Shown here one piece after another: positions 1-10,340 of a stretch of 64,000 nucleotides of DNA. The notes under the pieces were generated by a model. It worked only from the letters and a program-made list of their open reading frames with translations, made no database searches and was not told the origin of the DNA. This stretch comes from Tupaia tana (lineage: Eukaryota; Chordata; Mammalia; Scandentia; Tupaiidae), in contig JAKSZU010000328.1 of NCBI GenBank assembly GCA_026018925.1, positions 124,001 through 188,000 on the forward strand, given 5' to 3'. Made by a program: the position numbers and the translations under genes. Position 1 is the stretch's first letter. Each line of letters begins with the position of its first letter.

Positions 1-946
1 CCAGCAAGCAAAGCTAGTGTGGTAGGGAGCCCCTCTGGGCTTCTATCCCTGTCCCTGTGTCTCTGAGGTCTCTGTGTCTCTCTGCTCCTGTCTCCTCATT
101 TTTTTTGGTAATTGTTTCCTTATTACGATTTTTTTAAAGGTAGAATTTCTCTCTGGCTCTCAGCTCCATCTTTTGTTTTGTTAATAAGCTCTTCTGCTCC
201 TTTCTCCCAGGCAGGAGAGTTGAGCCATTCTCTGAGAAGAATCCACATGGATACTGGGAGACTAGATATTTCAGGCACAGGAGAAATGAAGATTTTCTAC
301 TCATAATTCAGCCTCCAGCAAGCAAAGCTAGTGTGGTAGGGAGCCCCTCTGGCCTTCTATCCCTGTCCCTGTGTCTCTGAGTTCTCTGTGTCTCTCTGCT
401 CCTGTCTCTTCAGTTTTTTTTTTGGTAATTTTTCCTTTTTACGATTTTTTTTAAAGGTAGAATTTCTCTCTGGCTCTCAGCTCCATCTTTTGTTTTGTTA
501 ATAAGCCCTTCTGGTCCTTTCTCCCAGGCAGGACAGTTGAGCCATTCTCTGAGAAGAATCCACATGGATACTGGGGAACTAGATATTTCAGGCACAGGAG
601 AAATGAAGATTTTCTACTCATAATTCAGCCTCCAGCTAGCAAAGCTAGTGTGGTAGGGAGCCCCTCTGGCCTTGCTATCCCTGTCCCTGTGGCTCTGAGG
701 TCTCTGTGTCTCTCTGCTCCTGTCTCCTCATTTTTTTTTTGGTAATTTTTCCATTTTACGATTTTTTAAAAGGTAGAATTTCTCTCTGGCTCTCAGCTCC
801 ATCTTTTGTTTTGTTAATAAGCCCTTCTGCTCCTTTCTCCCAGGCAGGAGAGTTGAGCCATTCTCTGAGAAGAATCCACATGGATACTGGGAACTAGATA
901 TTTCAGGCACAGGAGAAATGAAGATTTTCTACTCATAATTCAGCCT

Positions 947-1888
947 CCAGCAAGCAAAGCTAGTGTGGTAGGGAGCCCCTCTGGCCTTCTATCCCTGTCC
1001 CTGTGTCTCTGAGGTCTCTGTGTCTCTCTGCTCCTGTCTCCTCATTTTTATTTTGGTAATTTTTCCTTTTTACGATTTTTTTAAAGGTAGAATTTCTCTC
1101 TGGCTCTCAGCTCCATCTTTTGTTTTGTTAATAAGCCCTTCTGCTCCTTTCTCCCAGGCAGGAGAGTTGAGCCAGTCTCTGAGAAGAATCCACATGGATA
1201 CTGGGAACTAGATATTTCAGGCACAGGTGAAATGAAGATTTTCTACTCATAATTCAGCCTCCAGCAAGCAAAGCTAGTGTGGTAGGGAGCCCCTCTGGCC
1301 TTCTATCCCTGTCCCTGTGTCTCTGAGGTCTCTGTGTCTCTCTGCTCCTGTCTCCTCATTTTTTTTTTTGGTAATTTTTCCTTTTTACGATTTTTTTAAA
1401 GGTAGAATTTCTCTCTGGCTCTCAGCTCCATCTTTTGTTTTGTTAATAAGCCCTTCTGCTCCTTTCTCCCAGGCAGGAGAGTTGAGCCAGTCTCTGAGAA
1501 GAATCCACATGGATACTGGGAACTAGATATTTCAGGCACAGGAGAAATGAAGATTTTCTACTCATAATTCAGCCTCCAGCAAGCAAAGCTAGTGTGGTAG
1601 GGAGCCCCTCTGGCCTTCTATCCCTGTCCCTGTGTCTCTGAGGTCTCTGTGTCTCTCTGCTCCTGTCTCCTCATTTTTTTTTGGTAATTTTTCCTTTTTA
1701 CGATTTTTTTAAAGGTAGAATTTCTCTCTGGCTCTCAGCTCCATCTTTTGTTTTGTTAATAAGCCCTTCTGCTCCTTTCTCCCAGGCAGGAGAGTTGAGC
1801 CAGTCTCTGAGAAGAATCCACATGGATACTGGGAACTAGATATTTCAGGCACAGGAGAAATGAAGATTTTCTACTCATAATTCAGCCT
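947..1888 (+). repeat. Local run of three sibling monomers
   Basis: The three consecutive monomers at 947, 1261 and 1576 all carry 'gagccagtctctg' instead of the usual 'gagccattctctg'. I saw this variant in no other copies. They differ mainly in T-tract length and composition ('atttttattttgg' in the first, a long pure T run in the second). The simplest reading is a recent local triplication of one monomer. It replaces the classes expected here from the paralogous block at 15683. Confidence 0.75.
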
Positions 1889-3762
1889 CCAGCAAGCAAA
1901 GCTAGTGTGGTAGGGAGCCCCTCTGGCCTTCTATCCCTGTCCCTGTGTCTCTGAGGTCTCTGTGTCTCTCTGCTCCTGTCTCCTCATATTTTTTTGGTAA
2001 TTTTTCATTTTTACGATTTTTTTAAAGGTAGAATTTCTCTCTGGCTCTCAGCTCCATCTTTTGTTTTGTTAATAAGCCCTTCTGCTACTTTCTCCCAGGC
2101 AGGAGAGTTGAGCCATTCTCTGAGAAGTATCCACATGGATACTGGGAACGAGATATTTCAGGCACAGGAGAAATGAAGATTTTCTACTCATAATTCAGCC
2201 TCCAGCAAGCAAAGCTAGTGTGGTAGGGAGCCCCTCTGGCCTTCTATCCCTGTCCCTGTGTCTCTGAGGTCTCTGTGTCTCTCTGCTCCTGTCTCCTCAT
2301 TTTTTTTTGGTAATTTTTCCTTTTTAAGATTTTTTAAAGGTAGAATTTCTCTCTGGCTCTCAGCTCCAACTTTTGTTTTGTTAATAAGCCCTTCTGCTCC
2401 TTTCTCCCAGGCAGGAGAGTTGAGCCATTCTCTGAGAAGAATCCACATGGATACTGGGAACTAGATATTTCAGGCACAGGAGAAATGAAGATTTTCTACT
2501 CATAATTCAGCCTCCAGCAAGCAAAGCTAGTGTGGTAGGGAGCCCTCTGGCCTTCTATCCCTGTCCCTGTGTCTCTGAGTTCTCTGTGTCTCTCTGCTCC
2601 TGTCTCCTCATTTTTTTTTGGTAATTTTTCCTTTTTACGATTTTTTAAAGGTAGAATTTCTCTCTGGCTCTCAGCTCCATCTTTTGTTTTGTTAATAAGC
2701 CCTTCTGCTCCTTTCTCCCAGGCAGGAGAGTTGAGCCATTCTCTGAGAAGTATCCACATGGATACTGGGAACTAGATATTTCAGGCACAGGAGAAATGAA
2801 GATTTTTTACTCATAATTCAGCCTCCAGCAAGCAAAGCTAGTGTGGTAGGGAGCCCCTCTGGCCTTCTATCCCTGTCCCTGTGGCTCTGAGGTCTCTGTG
2901 TCTCTCTGCTCCTGTCTCCTCATATTTTTTTGGTAATTTTTCCTTTTTACGATTTTTTTAAAGGTAGAATTTCTCTCTGGCTCTCAGCTCCATCTTTTGT
3001 TTTGTTAATAAGCCCTTCTGCTCCTTTCTCCCAGGCAGGAGAGTTGAGCCATTCTCTGAGAAGTATCCACATGGATACTGGGAACTAGATATTTCAGGCA
3101 CAGGAGAAATGAAGATTTTCTTCTCATAATTCAGCCTCCAGCAAGCAAAGCTAGTGTGGTAGGGAGCCCCTCTGGCCTTCTATCCCTGTCCCTGTGTCTC
3201 TGAGGTCTCTGTGTCTCTCTGCTCCTGTCTCCTCATTTTTTTTGGTAATTTTTCCTTTGTACGATTTTTTTAAAGGTAGAATTTCTCTCTGGCTCTCAGC
3301 TCCATCTTTTGTTTTGTTAATAAGCCCTTCTGCTACTTTCTCCCAGGCAGGAGAGTTAAGCCATTCTCTGAGAAGAATCCACATGGATACTGGGAACTAG
3401 ATATTTCAGGCACAGGAGAAATGAAGATTTTCTACTCATAATTCAGCCTCCAGCAAGCAAAGCTAGTGTGGTAGGGAGCCCCTCTGGCCTTCTATCCCTG
3501 TCCCTGTGTCTCTGAGTTCTCTGTGTCTCTCTGCTCCTGTCTCCTCATTATTTTTTGGTAATTTTTCCGTTTTACGATTTTTTTAAAGGTAGAATTTCTC
3601 TCTGGCTCTCAGCTCCATCTTTTGTTTTGTTAATAAGCCCTTCTGGTCCTTTCTCCCAGGCAGGAGAGTTGAGCCATTCTCTGAGAAGATTCCACATGGA
3701 TACTGGGAACTAGATATTTCAGGCACAGGAGAAATGAAGATTTTCTACTCATAATTCAGCCT

Positions 3763-4074
3763 CCAGCAAGCAAAGCTAGTGTGGTAGGGAGCCCCTCTGG
3801 CTTTCTATCCCTGTCCCTGTGGCTCTGAGGTCTCTGTGTCTCTCTGCTCCTGTCTCCTCAATTTTTTTAGTAATTTTTCAATTTTACGATTTTTTAAAAG
3901 GTATAATTTCTCTCTGGCTCTCAGCTCCATCTTTTGTTTTGTTAATAAGAACTTCTGCTCCTTTCTCCCAGGCAGGAGAGTTGAGCCATTCTCTGTGGAG
4001 GATCCACATGGATACTGGGAACTAGATATTTCAGGCACAGGAGAAATGAAGATTTTCTACTCATAATTCAGCCT
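3763..4074 (+). repeat. Class M marker monomer, the most distinctive type
   Basis: This class has 'ctggctttctatcc', 'ctgtggctctg', a T-tract ending 'ttagtaattt', 'ttttaaaaggtataattt', 'aataagaacttctg' and 'ctctgtgga' upstream of the dyad. Six copies occur: 3763, 11601, 19440, 23197, 31033 and 36042. Spacings are 7838, 7839, 3757, 7836 and 5009 bp. It is always preceded by class L. It lies three monomers before a class A monomer in five of six cases and directly before the A-chimera in the sixth. The copy here is slightly different ('gtggaggatcc' and 'tttttcaatttt'). Confidence 0.85.
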
Positions 4075-4700
4075 CCAGCAAGCAAAGCTAGTGTGGTAGG
4101 GAGCCCCTCTGGCCTTCTAACCCTGTCCCTGTGTCTCTGAGGTCTCTGTGTCTCTCTGCTCCTGTCTCCTCATATTTTTTTGGTAATTTTTCCTTTTTAC
4201 GATGTTTTTAAATGTAGAATTTCTCTCTGGCTCTCAGCTCCATCTTTTGTTTTGTTAATAAGCCCTTCTGCTCCTTTCTCCCAGGCAGGAGAGTTGAGCC
4301 ATTCTCTGAGAAGAATCCACATGGATACTGGGAACTAGATATTTCAGGCACAGGAGAAATGAAGATTTTCTACTCATAATTCAGCCTCCAGCAAGCAAAG
4401 CTAGTGTGGTAGGGAGCCCCTCTGGCCTGCTATCCCTGTCCCTGTGTCTCTGAGGTCTCTGTGTCTCCCTGCTCCTGTCTCGTCATTTTTTTTTGGTAAT
4501 TTTTCCTTTTTACGATTTTTTTAAAGGTAGAATTTCTCTCTGGCTCTCAGCTCCATCTTTTGTTTTGTTAATAAGCCCTTCTGCTCCTTTCTCCCAGGCA
4601 GGAGAGTTGAGCCATTCTCGGAGAAGTATCCACATGTATACTGGGAACTAGATATTTCAGGCACAGGAGAAATGAAGATTTTCTACTCATAATTCAGCCT

Positions 4701-5012
4701 CCAGCAAGCAAAGCTAGTGTGGTAGGGAGCCCCTCTGGGCTTCTATCCCTGTCCCTGTGTCTCTGAGGTCTCTGTGTCTCTCTGCTCCTGTCTCCTCATT
4801 TTTTTTGGTAATTTTTCCTTATTACGATTTTTTTAAAGGTAGAATTTCTCTCTGGCTCTCAGCTCCATCTTTTGTTTTGTTAATAAGCTCTTCTGCTCCT
4901 TTCTCCCAGGCAGGAGAGTTGAGCCATTCTCTGAGAAGAATCCACATGGATACTGGGAACTAGATATTTCAGGCACAGGAGAAATGAAGATTTTCTACTC
5001 ATAATTCAGCCT
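4701..5012 (+). repeat. Class A marker monomer
   Basis: This monomer has 'gggcttctatcc', 'ccttattacg' and 'aataagctcttctg' together. The same combination occurs at 1, 12543, 15683, 20378, 24135 and 31969, and in the right half of the chimeric monomer at 36354. It is always followed by a class B monomer. The spacings are 15, 15+10, 10, 15, 12, 25 and 14 monomers, so A is a convenient phase marker for zone 1 and does not occur in zones 2 or 3. Confidence 0.85.
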
Positions 5013-5741
5013 CCAGCAAGCAAAGCTAGTGTGGTAGGGAGCCCCTCTGGCCTTCTATCCCTGTCCCTGTGTCTCTGAGTTCTCTGTGTCTCTCTGCTCA
5101 TGTCTCTTCAGTTTTTTTTTGGTAATTTTTCCTTTTTACGATTTTTTTTAAAGGTAGAATTTCTCTCTGGCTCTCAGCTCCATCTTTTGTTTTGTTAATA
5201 AGCCCTTCTGGTCCTTTCTCCCAGGCAGGACAGTTGAGCCATTCTCTGAGAAGAATCCACATGGATACTGGGAACTAGATATTTCAGGCACAGGAGAAAT
5301 GAAGATTTTCTACTCATAATTCAGCCTCCAACTAGCAAAGCTAGTGTGGTAGGGAGCCCCTCTGGCCTTCTATCCCTGTCCCTGTGGCTCTGAGGTCTCT
5401 GAGTCTCTCTGCTCCTGTCTCCTCATTTTTTTTTTTTGGTAATTTTTCCATTTTACGATTTTTTTAAAGGTAGAATTTCTCTCTGGCTCTCAGCTCCATC
5501 TTTTGTTTTGTTAATAAGCCCTTCTGCTCCTTTCTCCCAGGCAGGAGAGTTGAGCCATTCTCTGAGAAGAATCCACATGGATACTGGGAACTAGATATTT
5601 CAGGCACAGGAGAAATGAAGATTTTCTACTCATAATTCAGCCTCCAGCAAGCAAAGCTAGTGTGGTAGGGAGCCCCTCTGGCCTTCTATCCCTGTCCCTG
5701 TGTCTCTGAGGTCTCTGTGTCTCTCTGCTCCTGTCTCCTCA

Positions 5742-5749
5742 TTTTTTTT
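5742..5749 (+). repeat. Variable T-tract microsatellite inside each monomer
   Basis: Each monomer has a T run after 'ctcctca', pure T8 here. In other copies it is shorter, as long as about 12, or interrupted by A or C ('atattttttt', 'actatttttttt', 'attttcttttt', 'atacttttttt'). Interruptions are inherited with monomer class, while pure-run length varies between otherwise near-identical copies. Most legitimate monomer length variation (about 310-317 bp) comes from this tract and from the second T run after the CpG. Confidence 0.85.
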
Positions 5750-5750
5750 G

Positions 5751-5852
5751 GTAATTTTTCCTTTTTACGATTTTTTTAAAGGTAGAATTTCTCTCTGGCT
5801 CTCAGCTCCATCTTTTGTTTTGTTAATAAGCCCTTCTGCTCCTTTCTCCCAG
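5751..5852 (+). other. Splice-site-like pair within the monomer (representative)
   Basis: Position 5751 begins GTAATT, a weak 5' splice-site-like string. Positions 5822-5852 hold 'gttaataag' (a plausible branch-point context), then a nearly pure pyrimidine run ending in CAG|G, a strong match to a vertebrate 3' splice site. The interval is 102 bases. It recurs in nearly every monomer on the + strand. Two copies improve the donor to GTAAGT (12023-12028 and 31452-31457). I see no evidence of transcription; the match may simply reflect the CT-rich composition. Confidence 0.35.
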
Positions 5853-5955
5853 GCAGGAGAGTTGAGCCATTCTCTGAGAAGAATCCACATGGATACTGGG
5901 AACTAGATATTTCAGGCACAGGAGAAATGAAGATTTTCTACTCATAATTCAGCCT

Positions 5956-6267
5956 CCAGCAAGCAAAGCTAGTGTGGTAGGGAGCCCCTCTGGCCTTCTA
6001 TCCCTGTCCCTGTGTCTCTGAGGTCTCTGTGTATCTCTGCTCCTGTCTCCTCATTTTTTTTGGTAATTTTTCCTTTTTACGATTTTTTTAAACGTAGAAT
6101 TTCTCTCTGGCTCTCAGCTCCATGTTTTGTTTTGTTAATAAGCCCTTCTGGTCCTTTCTCCCAGGTAGGAGAGTTGAGCCATTCTCTGAGAAGAATTCAC
6201 ATGGATACAGGGAACTAAATATTTCAGGCACAGGGGAAATGAAGATTTTCTACTCATAATTCAGCCT
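5956..6267 (+). repeat. Class E marker monomer
   Basis: Private variants are 'gtgtatctctg', 'taaacgtag' (a second CpG), 'ctccatgttttg', 'ccaggtaggag', 'gaattcacatgg', 'atacagggaactaa' and often 'aggggaaatg'. Copies occur at 5956, 13490, 21633, 25390, 32912 and 37610, with partial versions at 6268 and 16939 that instead end with 'atggttactgg'. The GAATTC hexamer is confined to this class and a few relatives, so restriction digestion would release zone 1 fragments many monomers long. Confidence 0.8.
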
Positions 6268-7130
6268 CCAGCAAGCAAAGCTAGTGTGGTAGGGAGCCCC
6301 TCTGGCCTTCTATCCCTGTCCCTGTGTCTCTGAGGTCTCTGTGTATCTCTGCTCCTGTATTCTCATTTTTTTTGGTAATTTTTCCTTTTTACGATTTTTT
6401 TAAACGTAGAATTTCTCTCTGGCTCTCAGCTCCATGTTTTGTTTTGTTAATAAGCCCTTCTGCTCCTTTCTCCCAGGCAGGAGAGTTGAGCCATTCTCTG
6501 AGAAGAATCCACATGGTTACTGGGAACTAGATATTTCAGGCACAGGAGAAATGAAGATTTTCTACTCATAATTCAGCCTCCAGCAAGCAAAGCTAGTGTG
6601 GTAGAGAGCCCCTCTGGCCTTCTATCCCTGTCCCTGTGTCTCTGAGGTCTCTTTGTCTCTCTGCTCCTGTCTCCTCATTTTTTTTTTGGTAATTATTCCT
6701 TTTTACGATTTTTTAAATGTAGAATTTCTTTCTGGCTCTCACCTCCAACTTTTGTTTTGTTAATAAGCCCTTCTGCTCCTTTCTCCCAGGCAGGAGTGTT
6801 GAGGCATTCTCTGAGAAGAATCCACATGGACACTGGGAACTAGATATTTCAGGCACAGGAGAAATGAAGATTTTCTACTCATAATTCAGCCTCCAGCAAG
6901 CAAAGCTAGTGTGGTAGGGAGCCCCTCTGGCCTTCTATCCCTGTCCCTGTGTCTCTGAGGTCTCTGTGTCTCTCTGCTCCTGTCTCCTCATATTTTTTTG
7001 GTAATTTTTCATTTTTACGATTTTTTTAAAGGTAGAATTTCTCTCTGGCTCTCAGCTCCATCTTTTGTTTTGTTAATAAGCCCTTCTGCTCCTTTCTCCC
7101 AGGCAGGAGAGTTGAGCCATTCTCTGAGAA

Positions 7131-7146
7131 GTATCCACATGGATAC
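7131..7146 (+). other. Perfect 16-bp dyad GTATCCA-CA-TGGATAC
   Basis: The seven-base arms GTATCCA and TGGATAC are exact reverse complements around a CA spacer. Most monomers have 'gaatccacatggatac', which breaks one pair of the dyad (A opposite A) but keeps the outer G/C and the five inner pairs. Classes H and M and many others carry 'agtatcc', which completes the symmetry. The site lies about two thirds to three quarters of the way along the monomer. A symmetric site at a fixed position every 313 bp could be a protein-binding or cruciform-prone site, but no known motif is recognised. Confidence 0.55.
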
Positions 7147-10100
7147 TGGGAACGAGATATTTCAGGCACAGGAGAAATGAAGATTTTCTACTCATAATTC
7201 AGCCTCCAGCAAGCAAAGCTAGTGTAGTAGGGAGCCCCTCTGGCCTTCTATCCCTGTCCCTGTGTCTCTGAGGACTCTGTGTCTCCCTGCTCCTGTCTCA
7301 TCATTTTTTTTTGGTAATTTTTCCTTTTTACGATTTTTTTAAAGGTAGAATTTCTCTCTGGCTCTCAGCTCCATCTTTTGTTTTGTTAATAAGCCCTTCT
7401 GCTCCTTTCTCCCAGGCAGGAGAGTTGAGCCATTCTCTGAGAAGAATCCACATGGATACTGGGAACTAGATATTTCAGGCACAGGAGAAATGAAGATTTT
7501 CTACTCATAATTCAGCCTCCAGCAAGCAAAGCTAGTGTGGTAGGGAGCCCCTCTGGCCTTCTATCCCTGTCCCTGTGTCTCTGAGTTCTCTGTGTCTCTC
7601 TGCTCCTGTCTCCTCACTATTTTTTTTGGTAATTTTTCCTTTTTACGATTTTTTTAAAGGTAGAATTTCTCTGTGGCTCTCAGCTCCATCTTTTGTTTTG
7701 TTAATAAGCCCTTCTGCTCCTTTCTCCCAGGCAGGATAGTTGAGCCATTCTCTGAGAAGAATCCACATGGATACTGGGAACTAGATATTTCAGGCACAGG
7801 AGAAATGAAGATTTTCTACTCATAATTCAGCCTCCAGCAAGCAAAGCTAGTGTGGTAGGGAGCCCCTCTGGCCTTCTATCCCTGTCCCTGTGTCTCTGAG
7901 GTCTCTGTGTCTCTCTGCTCCTGTCTCCTCATTTTTTTTTGGTAATTTTTCCTTTTTAAGATTTTTTAAAGGTAGAATTTCTCTCTGGCTCTCAGCTCCA
8001 ACTTTTGTTTTGTTAATAAGCCCTTCTGCTCCTTTCTCCCAGGCAGGAGAGTTGAGCCATTCTCTGAGAAGAATCCACATGGATACTGGGAACTAGATAT
8101 TTCAGGCACAGGAGAAATGAAGATTTTCTACTCATAATTCAGCCTCCAGCAAGCAAAGCTAGTGTGGTAGGGAGCCCCTCTGGCCTTCTATCCCTGTCCC
8201 TGTGTCTCTGAGTTCTCTGTGTCTCTCTGCTCCTGTCTCCTCATTTTTTTTTGGTAATTTTTCCTTTTTACGATTTTTTTAAAGGTAGAATTTCTCTCTG
8301 GCTCTCAGCTCCATCTTTTGTTTTGTTAATAAGCCCTTCTGCTCCTTTCTCCCAGGCAGGAGAGTTGAGCCATTCTCTGAGAAGAATCCACATGGATACT
8401 GGGAACTAGATATTTCAGGCACAGGAGAAATGAAGATTTTCTACTCATAATTCAGCCTCCAGCAAGCAAAGCTAGTGTGGTAGGGAGCCCCTCTGGCCTT
8501 CTATCCCTGTCCCTGTGTCTCTGAGGTCTCTGTGTATCTCTGCTCCTGTCTCCTCATATTTTTTTGGTAATTTTTCCTTTTTACGATTTTTTTAAAGGTA
8601 GAATTTCTCTCTGGCTCTCAGCTCCATCTTTTGTTTTGTTAATAAGCCCTTCTGCTCCTTTCTCCCAGGCAGGAGAGTTGAGCCATTCTCTGAGAAGAAT
8701 CCACATGGATACTGGGAACAAGATATTTCAGGCACAGGAGAAATGAAGATTTTCTACTCATAATTCAGCCTCCAGCAAGCAAAGCTAGTGTGGTAGGGAG
8801 CCCCTCTGGCCTTCTATCCCTGTCCCTGTGTCTCTGAGTTCTCTGTGTCTCTCTGCTCCAGTCTCCTCACTATTTTTTTTGGTAATTTTTCCTTTTTACG
8901 ATTTTTTTAAAGGTAGAATTTCTCTCTGGCTCTCAGCTTCATCTTTTGTTTTGTTAATAAGCCCTTCTGGTCCTTTCTCCCAGGCAGGAGAGTTGAGCCA
9001 TTCTCTGAGAAGAATCCACATGGATACCTGGAACTAGATATTTCAGGCACAGGAGAAATGAAGATTTTCTACTCATAATTCAGCCTCCAGCAAGCAAAGC
9101 TAGTGTGGTAGGGAGCCCCTCTGGGCTTCTATCCCCGTCCCTGTGGCTCTGAGGTGTCTGTGTCTCTCTGCTCCTGTCTCCTCATTTTTTTTGGTAATTT
9201 TTCCATTTTACGATTTTTTTAAAGGTAGAATTTCTCTCTGGCTCTCAGCTCCATCTTTTGTTTTGTTAATAAGCCCTTCTGCTCCTTTCTCCCAGGCAGG
9301 AGTGTTGAGCGATTCTCTGAGAAGAATCCACATGGATACTGGGAACTAGATATTTCAGGCACAGGAGAAATGAAGATTTTCTACTCATAATTCAGCCTCC
9401 AGCAAGCATAGCTAGTGTGGTAGGGAGACCCTCTGGCCTTCTATCCCTGTCCCTGTGTCTCTGAGGTCTCTGTGTCTCCCTGCTCCTGTCTCGTCATTTT
9501 TTTTTTGGTAATTTTTCCTTTTCACGATTTTTTTAAAGGTAGAATTTCTCTCTGGCTCTCAGCTCCATCTTTTGTTTTGTTAATAAGCCCTTCTGCTCCT
9601 TTCTCCCAGGCAGGAGAGTTGAGCCATTCTCTGAGAAGTATCCACATGGATACTGGGAACTAGATATTTCAGGCACAGGAGAAATGAAGATTTTCTACTC
9701 ATAATTCAGCCTCCAGCAAGCAAAGCTAGTGTGGTAGGGAGCCCCTCTGGCCTTCTGTCCCTGTCCCTGTGTCTCTGAGGTCTCTGTGTCTCTCTGCTCC
9801 TGTCTCCTCATTTTTTTTTTGGTAATTTTTCCTTTTTACGATTTTTTTAAAGGTAGAATTTCTCTCTGGCTCTCAGCTCCATCTTTTGTTTTGTTAATAA
9901 GCCCTTCTGCTCCTTTCTCCCAGGCAGGAGAGTTGAGCCATTCTCTGAGAAGAATCCACATGGATACAGGGAACTAGATATTTCAGGCACAGGAGAAATG
10001 AAGATTTTCGACTCATAATTCAGCCTCCAGCAAGCAAAGCTTGTGTGGTAGGGAGCCCCTCTGGCCTTCGATCCCTGTCCCTGTGTCTCTGAGGTCTCTG

Positions 10101-10340
10101 TGTCTCTCTGATCCTGTCTCCTCATTTTTTTTTTGGTAATTTTTCCTTTTTATGATTTTTTTAAAGGTATAATATCTCTCTGGCTCTCAGCTCCATCTTT
10201 TGTTTTGTTAATAAGCCCTTCTGCTCCTTTCTCCCAGGCAGGAGAGTTGAGCCATTCTCTGAGAAGAATCCACATGGTTACTGGGAACTAGATATTTCAG
10301 GCACAGGAGATATGAAGATTTTCTACTCATAATTCAGCCT

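Larger units (their letters stand above)
1..4700 (+). repeat. HOR block 1: 15 monomers starting with class A
   Basis: Monomers start at 1, 315, 632, 947, 1261, 1576, 1889, 2202, 2514, 2825, 3138, 3450, 3763, 4075 and 4388. The order is A-B-C, three copies sharing 'gccagtctctg', H, K, three catatt/gagttc-type copies, L, M and two more. The 1889-4700 part reappears almost unchanged 15675-15677 bp downstream (17564-20377), and the A-B-C start reappears at 15683. This block is therefore a paralogue of the 15-monomer block at 15683-20377 with its fifth and sixth monomers replaced. The first three monomers carry single-base insertions (for example 'gggagactag' near 258) not found in their partners. 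Confidence 0.85.
5644..5955 (+). repeat. Representative near-consensus monomer (312 bp)
   Basis: This copy matches the majority base at essentially every position. Its parts in order are: a conserved 5' segment with 'aagctagtgtggtaggg'; a CT-rich stretch of about 60 bases; a T8 tract followed by 'ggtaattttt'; the lone CpG in 'tttacgattt'; an AAA-GGTAG motif; a second CT-rich region; 'gttaataagccc'; a pyrimidine run ending 'tctcccagg'; a dyad around 'atccacatggat'; and an AT-rich end 'actcataattcagcct'. By hand count it has 76 C and 61 G in 312 bases (43.9% GC) and one CpG. Its best open frame is a 68-codon GTG-started frame closed by the conserved TAG in 'gaactagat'; I do not regard it as coding. 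Confidence 0.95.

Noticed and set aside
4757-4963. Recurrent 60-70 codon + strand open frame with a hydrophobic middle, once per monomer
   Set aside because: It begins at GTG, not ATG, in most copies, is closed by the conserved TAG in 'gaactagat', and exists only because the monomer is repeated. Substitutions hit all codon positions and indels shift it in many copies. The hydrophobic look comes from T- and CT-rich DNA.
5674-5684. Small inverted repeat AGGG/CCCT around 'agggagcccct' as a terminator hairpin
   Set aside because: The arms are only four bases, there is no following T run within reach, and this is eukaryotic-type satellite DNA.
5956-6267. Class E monomers as an inserted foreign element
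   Set aside because: They keep full-length monomer homology and normal boundaries; their differences are point changes inherited within the class.
9847-10125. - strand open frames of 77-95 codons, some crossing a monomer boundary
   Set aside because: They are antisense readings of the same repeat, rich in K, E and R because that strand is purine-rich. Their length depends on chance indels and stop changes in individual copies, and there is no recognisable domain or gene structure.
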